From: Lachnospiraceae bacterium
GTDB taxonomy: Bacteria > Bacillota > Clostridia > Lachnospirales > Lachnospiraceae
Assembly: GCA_009774145.1 (NCBI GenBank)
Contig: VSND01000045.1
Span: 1-37,465 of the forward strand
Length of the DNA: 37,465 nt
Reading direction: 5' to 3'
Shown: positions 1 to 7,400 of the stretch, piece after piece
Layout: every line of letters begins with the position of its first letter
Position numbering within the stretch: position 1 is the first letter of the stretch
Notes under the pieces: generated by a model
The model's database searches: none
What the model was told of the DNA's origin: nothing
What the model saw: only the letters and a program-made list of their open reading frames with translations
Translations under genes and position numbers: made by a program

Positions 1-34
1 GGAAGTGCAGGATCAGTCAGAAATCTGTGAGGAT

Positions 35-223
35 TTACTGGCTTCTTAAGCATATAAACTTTTTACTCTCAAGTAAGAAAGAATACGTTTTTAAAGAAAA
101 CTGTTCACAACCGCAGGTACATTTTAAAGTGCCTTTCAGTTCATATGTATCGGTCTCATCCAGATCCGCCTGAAAAATCTTCTCCAGATGCCTCGGAACC
201 GGCAGTTTCTTTTCTTCTTCCAT
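35..223 (-). CDS. Small unknown protein with a CxCxC cluster
   Basis: A 62-residue protein that I do not recognise. Its N-terminal half is acidic/basic and hydrophilic, and a KCTCGCEQF stretch near the middle gives three closely spaced cysteines that could bind a metal. I place the start at the second ATG (223) because a GGAGG lies six bases before it, whereas the first ATG (229) abuts that Shine-Dalgarno with no spacing. The gene follows the next upstream gene by only a dozen bases and is probably the last gene of that operon. The C-terminal end (after the cysteines) is short and Leu/Lys/Ser-rich. It may be a natural end or the result of truncation; a one-base shift in either direction did not reveal a long continuation. 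Existence is moderately supported by spacing and ribosome-binding site. Confidence 0.55.
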   Translation of the reverse strand: MEEEKKLPVPRHLEKIFQADLDETDTYELKGTLKCTCGCEQFSLKTYSFLLESKKFICLRSQ

Positions 224-235
224 AGCCATCCTCCG

Positions 236-931
236 TCATGTTTCCCGCAGATGCATCGCCGCGATCTCCCGGTATCTTTCCACCATTTCCCTGTACTGCT
301 TTCGTTCAAACATCCATGTTACCTCTTTGATCCACTGAATATTTTCCTCCTTCTGCATATAGGGTTTCATATAATTCCGTAATCTGCGGATTGGTTCCTC
401 ATATCCATGCGTTCCGACCCACTCCCAGTATTCATGGCTTCCATAAGACTCTGTCGCAATGTTGTCGCCGTATTCCTGCCAGTCTTCCTCTGTATAGGAT
501 TCCAGACAGAGAATCCCGGCATTGCATTCTGCATCCCTGTCCCAGTTCGTCCGGTCCAGATATCCCAGCCGTTCCCAGCAGACTCTGTTCTCTGTCTTTT
601 TGATCTTTACCACAATGACAATGCAGGACAGATCACAGTCCTCTTCGCAGACCAGAATCGGAACATTCAGTTCCTCCGGGCTGTCGATCAGCTCCCATAC
701 AAAATCATTTTCCCATTTCTGAAGCAGCAGGCCACTCCATGCAGGCAGCAGGCCAAGCATGGAAGCAGACATGGAAAGAGCAGGACACCGTCCTTCCTTT
801 ACATATTTTTCCAGATATTCCACCACAGAAATCCCGTCTATGATCCAGTAATCTTCCGGGTAACCATAACAGGTCTTCCTGCTTTGAACTTCGATGGTAT
901 GCAATTCTTTTCCCTGACCTTCCTGTCTCAT
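236..931 (-). CDS. Unknown 231-residue soluble protein
   Basis: The protein is acidic and rich in Trp, Tyr and Glu, with no signal peptide or membrane segment. I cannot assign a family. The first 40 residues include a CYGYPEDYWIIDG segment, and the C-terminal third has an aromatic stretch (SHEYWEWVG) followed by a charged, probably helical tail. The sequence style resembles single-copy immunity or housekeeping proteins of unknown function in clostridia, but that is only an impression. It lies 30 bases after the GNAT gene and 12 bases before the small CxCxC gene, so the three are probably co-transcribed. An AGAGG lies nine bases before the ATG. Confidence 0.7.
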   Translation of the reverse strand: MRQEGQGKELHTIEVQSRKTCYGYPEDYWIIDGISVVEYLEKYVKEGRCPALSMSASMLGLLPAWSGLLLQKWENDFVWELIDSPEELNVPILVCEEDCDLSCIVIVVKIKKTENRVCWERLGYLDRTNWDRDAECNAGILCLESYTEEDWQEYGDNIATESYGSHEYWEWVGTHGYEEPIRRLRNYMKPYMQKEENIQWIKEVTWMFERKQYREMVERYREIAAMHLRET

Positions 932-961
932 GTTCCGGAGCCTCTGCCGCCGCAGGGCGTT

Positions 962-1243
962 CTATCCCTGTCCCTTTACCACATCCTGATACTCCGGATG
1001 CTTCCCAAACCAGTTCACCGCATAGGAACAGGTCAGAACTGCTTTCCTGTTCTGGCTGCGAAGCTGCTCTGCCGCCGCTTTCATAAGCTGTCCTGCCACT
1101 CCCTGGCCGCGAAGGCTGTCATCCACAAATGTATGATCGATATTCACAGTATCCGTGTCCACATCCGGGAACGTCACTTCCGCTGTCAGGCGGCCCTCTT
1201 CATCATAGAGTGCAATCTGATTACTGCTGTGTGTAAAATCCAT
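962..1243 (-). CDS. Short GNAT-family N-acetyltransferase (YjdJ-like)
   Basis: A 93-residue protein matching the minimal GCN5-related acetyltransferases (the Acetyltransf_CG type, as in yeast Gtt/YjdJ-like proteins). Residues about 32-52 read NIDHTFVDDSLRGQGVAGQL, containing the acetyl-CoA pyrophosphate-binding motif R-G-Q-G-V-A. They are followed by a helix and a strand (AVLTCSYAVNWF) and a C-terminal HPEYQDVV, which is typical of the family. Full length for this compact subfamily, which has no separate N-terminal half. The acceptor is unknown; small-molecule or protein lysine acetylation is possible. An AGGAGG seven bases before the ATG supports the start. It may be co-transcribed with the two unknown genes downstream of it. 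Confidence 0.88.
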   Translation of the reverse strand: MDFTHSSNQIALYDEEGRLTAEVTFPDVDTDTVNIDHTFVDDSLRGQGVAGQLMKAAAEQLRSQNRKAVLTCSYAVNWFGKHPEYQDVVKGQG

Positions 1244-1267
1244 CTTTACTCCTCCTGTTTGGCATAT

Positions 1268-1978
1268 CTATGCAGTCTGTCCCAGACAGTTCATGATCAC
1301 ACTGACCATCATCTCTTTTTCTTCCGGCCTTGACTCTGCGATCATGATCGTCAATGCCACCAGTGTATAGTCTTCGATCAGTTTTCTGCCGTCCATAAAC
1401 AATACGCCGTTTTTATCCAGAAAATACAGAAACATGGTAGCCGTTCCTTTGGGACGCTTCATATTCTGATGATCGTAAGAATCCAGCAGCTCCAGTGCCG
1501 TGCTGTATTTTTCAATCACGGACAATACCTGCCTGCTGTCCAGTTCATGCTCCGTACGCTTCATGATCCGTATCACCTCGCCAAGCTGACTGATACGGTT
1601 ATTATTGACTGCATAGCCTTTTAAAATGTACTGCTTCAGGACGGAATTGGCCCATTTGCGAAATTCTACACCGCGTCTGGATTTTACCCGGTATCCGACC
1701 GAGATGATTACATCCAGATTATAATATTCCACGTTATAAGTTTTTCCATCTGCCGCAGTTGTCGCAGTTGTCGCAAATTTTGCGACAACTGACGAACCAT
1801 CTGCCAGTTCTTCCTCCAATGCATGATGGATATGTTTTCCTATTGTCTTTACATCGCGGGAAAACAGTTCTGCCATCTGGTTTCTGTTCAGCCACACCGT
1901 CTCATCTTCCAGCGCAACCGGCAACGATATGCTTTTATCTTCCGTCTCAAACAACACAATCTCATTTCTCTTTTCCAC
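1268..1978 (-). CDS. RhuM-family protein with internal in-frame deletion
   Basis: Residues about 8-160 match the RhuM (virulence RhuM) family: a segment LNRNQMAELFSRDVKTIGKH, then YYNLDVIISVGYRV and RKWANSVLKQYILKGYA, typical of its DNA-binding-like N-terminal domain. The C-terminal part ends with the family's usual DYTLVALTIMIAESRPEE segment. Family members that I recall have, between the RPKG and FLYFLDKNG motifs, a block with the Fic/Doc-like HxFxDGNKR core. Here RPKG is joined directly to TATMFLYFLDKNG at about 1440-1447, so the catalytic-looking block is absent while the frame is kept. Start: GTG at 1978 preceded by GGGAGG with 8-base spacing. The longer frame back to 2044 would begin on a TTG that is the -35 element of the predicted promoter. 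Function unknown; RhuM genes are usually accessory and often lie near restriction or mobile loci. Confidence 0.85.
   Translation of the reverse strand: MEKRNEIVLFETEDKSISLPVALEDETVWLNRNQMAELFSRDVKTIGKHIHHALEEELADGSSVVAKFATTATTAADGKTYNVEYYNLDVIISVGYRVKSRRGVEFRKWANSVLKQYILKGYAVNNNRISQLGEVIRIMKRTEHELDSRQVLSVIEKYSTALELLDSYDHQNMKRPKGTATMFLYFLDKNGVLFMDGRKLIEDYTLVALTIMIAESRPEEKEMMVSVIMNCLGQTA
1765..1791. repeat. Perfect 13-bp inverted repeat inside the RhuM gene
   Basis: CAGTTGTCGCAAA and its exact reverse complement are separated by one base, so this 27-base site could form a long perfect hairpin. A 9-base direct repeat, GCAGTTGTC, occurs twice in a row at 1755-1763 and 1764-1772, overlapping its left arm. 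It lies in the region coding for SVVAKFATTATTA, where the duplicated bases add an extra Ala-Thr-Thr. Confidence 0.8.
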
Positions 1979-1986
1979 TGCACAAT

Positions 1987-1992
1987 CCTCCC
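1987..1992 (-). promoter_or_regulatory. Ribosome-binding site deciding the RhuM start
   Basis: GGGAGG on the minus strand, eight bases before the GTG at 1978. No comparable site precedes the alternative upstream TTG. Confidence 0.7.
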
Positions 1993-2015
1993 GTCCGAAT
2001 ACATGTTCTGTATTT

Positions 2016-2044
2016 ATTTTACAACGAACAGTTTTATTATGCAA
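2016..2044 (-). promoter_or_regulatory. Predicted sigma-A promoter of the RhuM gene
   Basis: Minus strand: -35 TTGCAT (2039-2044), a 17-base spacer, -10 TAAAAT (2016-2021). The -10 lies about 37 bases before the GTG start. The flanks are AT-rich. Confidence 0.65.
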
Positions 2045-2066
2045 CAGAAAGTTTCAAAAATCATTC

Positions 2067-2102
2067 AAAAAACAGTAAATCCCCAAAAATATGTGCTGTT
2101 TT
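2067..2102 (-). terminator. Possible weak terminator after cbiC
   Basis: On the minus strand an AAAACAG arm (2096-2102) can pair with CTGTTTT (2069-2075) across a 20-base loop and runs into Ts. It is the only terminator-like structure between cbiC and the RhuM promoter, but the stem is AT-rich and the loop long. Confidence 0.3.
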
Positions 2103-2151
2103 GACAAACCTCCTCGAATTGTATGTAAAACTTCTTAGCCCATGCGGCCAT

Positions 2152-2781
2152 TCACACTTTCGCATACAGCATGGCGTTGCAGACGGTCGCCGCAATGTTG
2201 CTGCCGCCCTTTCGTCCCCGGGGTACGATGTACGGCACGCCTGCGGTCATGATCAGCTCTTTCGCTTCCACCACATTGACAAAGCCTACCGGAGCGCCGA
2301 TGATCAGCGCCGGGCGAACCTTCCCCTCCTGGATCAGCTCATACAGGCGGATCAGCGCCGTCGGAGCATTTCCCACCGCGAAGATCACTTCTCTGTCAAG
2401 CGCCGCTCCCCGTTCCATGCAGACGGCTGCCCGGGTACACTCCCTTTTCTTCGCTTCTTCTGCCACATCTTCATCCGCCATAAAACAGAAGGCCTCCCCG
2501 CCGTATTCGGACAGCTTCTTCTTATTGATGCCGGACCACGCCATCTTCGTATCCGTCACGATCACGGCTCCCCGGCGCAGCGCTTCCACCCCCAGCATGG
2601 CTGCGTGTTCTGAAAAGCGCAGATTATCCGCATATTCAAAATCCGCAGACGTATGGATACACCGCTTTACAATGGAAAATTCCGGTTCCGGCCAGGTCCT
2701 CCCGTTCAGTTCCTCCGTAATGATCTCCATACTCCGTTTCTCAATGTCTGCCGGTTTCACGATCTCTATCCTGTCAAGCAT
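2152..2781 (-). CDS. cbiC: Cobalt-precorrin-8 methylmutase CbiC
   Basis: Catalyses the 1,5-sigmatropic methyl shift from C11 to C12 that turns cobalt-precorrin-8 into cobyrinate in the anaerobic B12 pathway, in the cytoplasm. The 209-residue length is normal for CbiC/CobH. The expected family features are present: IEKRSMEII near residue 15, the RCIHTSADF motif with the conserved catalytic His at residue 43, IVTDTKMAWSGI in the middle, and the IGAPVGFVNV and PRGRKGGS signatures. The start codon overlaps the cobyric acid synthase stop (TGATG), showing translational coupling. It is the last cobalamin gene on this strand in the window. Confidence 0.97.
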   Translation of the reverse strand: MLDRIEIVKPADIEKRSMEIITEELNGRTWPEPEFSIVKRCIHTSADFEYADNLRFSEHAAMLGVEALRRGAVIVTDTKMAWSGINKKKLSEYGGEAFCFMADEDVAEEAKKRECTRAAVCMERGAALDREVIFAVGNAPTALIRLYELIQEGKVRPALIIGAPVGFVNVVEAKELIMTAGVPYIVPRGRKGGSNIAATVCNAMLYAKV

Positions 2782-4298
2782 CAGATTCCCGCCTCCAGTA
2801 TCTCATATATTTTTTTCATGTCAAAGGAACGCCGCACCAGATCCGCCAGCCGGTCGTACTCCTGCTTCTTATGGGCTTCCAGATCAAAACTCCACGCTCC
2901 GTATTCCATCCCCTTGTCCGCCATCAGCTTCCGGATCATGGCCTCCGCAAAGCCTTCCGTATCAAAGATCCCGTGCAGATAGCTTCCCAGCACGCTGCCG
3001 TCTTCACTGGAAAGAGCATCCGGCCTGCCGTCTGAAAGCCGGATCAGCTCCCGGCATCCGCCCAGATTTTCGGACACTCCCATATGAATCTCGTATCCGG
3101 TCACATCCCTGCCTTCCCAGGGCTTCCAGAGACCTGCGCCCTGCTCCATTCTGCCCGAAATCTGCGTTCTTGTCTTGGCCTGGCTGAAGACGGTCCGGGT
3201 ATCCAGAAGTCCCATGCCCCGCATGGAACCGCCGTGTTCCACCTCACATGGATCCTCCAGCACCTGTCCCAGCATCTGAAAACCTCCGCAGATGCCGATA
3301 ACCGGCGTCTTCTTTTCCGCCTGCCGCAGGATCAGAGCCTCCATACCGGACTGCCGCAGCCACTGCAGATCATCCATGGTATTCTTTGTCCCTGGCAGCA
3401 GGATCAGATCCGGATTCCCGAGCATCCCCGGCTTCTGCACGTACCGCAGGGACACTCCGTCCATCCGTTCAAATACGGAAAAATCTGTAAAATTCGAAAT
3501 GTGCGGCAGATGGATCACCGCCACATCCACGCCGGCGCCCTTCTGCGTCTGCGTCAGCCGGTCCGACAGGCTGTCTTCGTCATCAATATCCAGCTGTTCC
3601 ATGGGCACCACGCCCAGCACCGGTATCTTCAGGCGCTCCTCAATCATCTGAAGGCCCGGTTTCAGAATCTTGGCGTCTCCGCGGAACTTGTTGATCACAA
3701 GCCCTTTGATCATTGCCTGTTCGTCTTCCTCCAGAAGCTTCACCGTTCCGTACAGCGCCGCAAAGACCCCGCCCCGGTCGATATCGCCCACCAGCAGTAC
3801 CGGCGCCTTTGCCATCTTCGCCATGCCCATGTTGACGATGTCGTTTTCCCGGAGGTTGATCTCTGCCGGACTTCCGGCGCCTTCAATAACAATGATGTCG
3901 TACTCCTTCGCCAGCCGGCCGTAGGCTTCCATCACATCTGTCCGGAGCTGTTTTTTATCCCGGTAATAGTCCATGGCCTTCCTGTTGCCCCGGACCTCTC
4001 CATTTACAATCACCTGACTTCCCACATGGCTGGTGGGTTTTAAAAGGATCGGGTTCATATCCACCGTGGGTTCGATCCCGCACGCCTCCGCCTGCATGGC
4101 CTGAGCCCGCCCGATTTCCAGCCCGTCCTTCGTAATATAGGAATTCAGCGCCATATTCTGCGATTTAAAAGGAGCCACCTTATACCCGTCCTGCATAAAC
4201 ACCCTGCAGAGTCCCGCCGTCAGAAAACTCTTTCCCGAATTCGACATCGTTCCCTGCACCATGATTGCCTTCGCCAATCGCTTCACCTCATCTCTCAA
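2781..4298 (-). CDS. cobQ: Cobyric acid synthase (CobQ/CbiP)
   Basis: Glutamine- and ATP-dependent amidation of the b, d, e and g side chains of adenosylcobyrinate a,c-diamide to give adenosylcobyrate. The 505-residue protein has the two expected parts. The N-terminal dethiobiotin-synthetase-like ATPase domain contains QGTMSNSGKSFLTAG (about 15-29), KSQNMALNSY and IEGAGSPAEINL. The class I glutamine amidotransferase domain has the nucleophile in VIGICGGFQMLG (Cys337) and the partner His in GSYLHGIFD (His442). It is full length with no missing motif. The ATG at 4298 follows an AGGAAAG at sensible spacing, and its stop overlaps the cbiC start. About 108 bases separate it from the DUF4132 gene; they hold only weak GC-rich inverted repeats. 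Confidence 0.97.
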   Translation of the reverse strand: MRDEVKRLAKAIMVQGTMSNSGKSFLTAGLCRVFMQDGYKVAPFKSQNMALNSYITKDGLEIGRAQAMQAEACGIEPTVDMNPILLKPTSHVGSQVIVNGEVRGNRKAMDYYRDKKQLRTDVMEAYGRLAKEYDIIVIEGAGSPAEINLRENDIVNMGMAKMAKAPVLLVGDIDRGGVFAALYGTVKLLEEDEQAMIKGLVINKFRGDAKILKPGLQMIEERLKIPVLGVVPMEQLDIDDEDSLSDRLTQTQKGAGVDVAVIHLPHISNFTDFSVFERMDGVSLRYVQKPGMLGNPDLILLPGTKNTMDDLQWLRQSGMEALILRQAEKKTPVIGICGGFQMLGQVLEDPCEVEHGGSMRGMGLLDTRTVFSQAKTRTQISGRMEQGAGLWKPWEGRDVTGYEIHMGVSENLGGCRELIRLSDGRPDALSSEDGSVLGSYLHGIFDTEGFAEAMIRKLMADKGMEYGAWSFDLEAHKKQEYDRLADLVRRSFDMKKIYEILEAGI

Positions 4299-4406
4299 AT
4301 CTTTCCTGCATGCTTATCCTGCGCTTCTCCTCACAGGCGCCGGCGAACCGCCGGGACCGGGGCGGGTCTCTGAAAGCTCGCTCAGAAACGCCAGTTCCGG
4401 CGTCTC

Positions 4407-7400
4407 CTACACCTGACGGATCTGCCTGATGACCGCCGGATCCTTGATCTTCGTATCTTCTGCAAACATCAGAATCTTTGTCAGAATCTCCGCCGTCTTC
4501 GGATCCTCATCCAGAAAGGGCAGGAAGATCTTTCCCCGGTGCTGAGAATGCACCGGCAATACATGGAGCATGGCATTTCCCACCTGATGGATCACGCCGC
4601 TTCCCAGATGAACCGTATACTGTCCAAGCTTTCCGTTGATCTGCGCATGATTCCCTTTAAGCTGTACATTTTTCACCCGGAACAGCCGCAGGTTTTCCTC
4701 CACAATCACGCGCCGCATCTCCATGGTAGAATGGCTGGCTTCCGGATCCACGCCGCCTACATAAGCCGTACTCACCGCCAGATCCACATCCCGCATGACT
4801 TCGCTGTAGATGCGCTCCGGAATCTCGCGGATCTTCTTCTGAGAAAAATCTTTCCGGTCATAGAAAACCACGGATTCCAGCACGGGCGCTTCGATGTCGC
4901 CCGGAGAAAACCAGTCTGCCAGAGCCACCAGGACGACAATCAAATCTTCCTTATAGTACACCTTCTGCAGCCCGTTTTCATAATCCGCCACCCACCGGCG
5001 CCCGCGAAGCGTTGCCACCGTCTTCTTCGGCTGGATCTGATAGCCGGCAAACAGGCAGGTCTCTCTCTTCTCCAGTTCCTCCGAAAGCTTTACATACAGC
5101 TCCCGGAATACCTGCTTAAAGGGCTGTCGGATCTGTCCCGCAAATAAAAACTTCTGATATTCCGCCCAGTGTCCCTCCTGATAAAAATCACAGGGATGCG
5201 CGATCCGCACCTTTGTATCAGAGGACATGGGAACGATTTTACCGGACCAGTCGGTCAGTCCTTCAGCAGACAGAAATCCCATGATTTTTGTATCCGGCAG
5301 TCTTTTGACCGCCGGATCCTCCTCCGGTTCTGCAGACATCCCGCCAGCCGGATCCCTCTCCGGTTCTGCTGCCACATACACCAGCGGTTCCGTCAGAGGA
5401 CGCACCACCGGATTTTCAAGGAGCGCCAGAAGTTCCCGGATCTCAAATGCCGTCCCGTCCTCCATGGCCTGCTCCAGCATCTGCTTCGTCCTTGTATACT
5501 GCTCTTTCAGCTTTTTTACGATGGCCTGACATTCTGCCGCCGTTTCATTCTTTTTATATTTTGCAGGCACGGACCGAAGGATCTTTTCGCCCCTTCTGCA
5601 CTGCAGGCTGCTTTTCCCTGTCTCATCCACAAAGATGCGGATCTCCACATCTTCTACCGGCTGCCATGTAAAAAATTCCTCATAAGAAGCGGTCAGGCGG
5701 GACTCCATACGCAGCATCAGACGGGTCACGTCGGAAAATCCCGCGTTCGTACTCAGATTCTGAAGCGCCATATCCGCCGCCCTTCCCTCGCTGGCTCGCC
5801 TCTGCGCCCCGAACTGCCTGCTCTCCTTTCGGTAAGTCTGGATGTACTGGTACCGGGCCAGAATCTCCTCTTCTCTTTCTGCAGGCTCCTCTGAAAGAGG
5901 CAGAAGCGGCAGGCTCATAAGCAGATCTTTATTCCGCTTATCGTCAATCTGTGTCTTTAACGCCGCAAAATCCGTTTTCCCAAGAGCCGCATCCGCATAT
6001 TTTTTCGCTCTGGCATGCGCCGTCCCGCCGGAAGAATATTTTGCCGCCTGATACAGAAGCTGAAAATCCTTTTCCCCAAGTTTCTCATACGCCTCCCAAA
6101 ACCACCGGACATCAAACGCCCCGTCGCAAAGCTCTTCTTTCGTCAGCGGCGTGTATTTTGCCACCATGGCCATGGTGGCGTCATCCAGCCATTCGCTGGT
6201 GTGCGCCATGAAATAATAACAGCCGCTCTGAAGCCCCGGAAGTCTCAGATATTCCTCCAGAAGCAAAATCCACTGCGGCGCATACATGGCAAGCTCCACC
6301 AGCCGCTTCTTCGTAATATTGGTGTTTTCCAGTGCAGAACGAAGATCCTCTGCCGTCTCCTCCTTTCCTGGATAACACCTCATGAGAAGGCAGCTTAACA
6401 CTCTGCGCCGGTCCTCTCCGTTTCCGTAATAATACGCATTCCGGTCCAGCACGTCGTTTCCGATGGCATGCAGAAGCCGGACCAGAACCGGAATTCCCTT
6501 TACCATGCAGATGCTGGACACATACCTGGAAAAGGGCGTCGCCTGCTCGCCCCGGCAGAGCTCTACCTCCAGTACCTTCGGCACGGTTTCTTCATACAGT
6601 GCAAGCGCAAACTGAATCTCTGGTTCCGAACCGTCCACCCTCCGGGCCGACCCAAACGGATCGCCAAACAGATCACACAGTTCCCTCGTCCCCATCCTGC
6701 CGCCGGATAACGGATCCAGACAGCTTTTCGCCGCCGATGTCACCACTGCCAGAAGCCGTCCCATATCATAGAAGGTAAATACCGCTTTATAAAACTGGTC
6801 CTTATCCCAGATCCCTCTCAGATAACACTGGACAAGTTCGGAAAATCTCAGCACCTTTTGACCGGACCGGTACCCCTGTGCGTCCAGCCGGTCAAATCCC
6901 TGACTCTCCTGCCTCATTCGGAATTGCAGAGCAAAGGCGCTCTCAAAATCCTGCTCATCCGCCAGTTTCAGCCAGACAAGCAGATTGTCAAAGATGGGAA
7001 GCCGCCCGTGCTTCATCAGAAGGCTTCCTTTTGTCCGCCAAAACTTTGCACGGTCCACATACGCACTCACAGAACCGTCCAGAACCGAGAAAAGCTTCGC
7101 GGTTCCCACAAGCCCCCAGTGCGCCTTCATCTCCTTCGGCACATATTTTGAAAACAGCAGATTTACCACGGTTCCCACCTGTTCCGGATAGCTGCCCCGT
7201 AATACCGGATTTTTAAAAGGAGCTTCCTTTAAGATGCCTTTTCCGAATACCTTTGCATAGATGGATGAATGCTTCCCGTAATCGCTTTTTCCATGATAAC
7301 AGACCAGATACAGATACACTTCCATCAAAAGCTTCGGATCTTTGATCTCTTCCTCATAAAACTGCGCCCAAAGTTCTCCGAACGGATACCCGTTCCATCC

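Noticed and set aside
407..1333. Plus-strand frame of 308 codons
   Set aside because: Antisense to the GNAT and unknown genes, and it has no supporting ribosome-binding site or family.
1979..2044. 22-residue N-terminal extension of the RhuM protein
   Set aside because: Its TTG start is part of the predicted -35 element, and a GTG with GGGAGG is better.
4388..4403. ACGCC/GGCGT hairpin between the DUF4132 and cobQ genes
   Set aside because: Five base pairs and no T-run; too weak to call a terminator.
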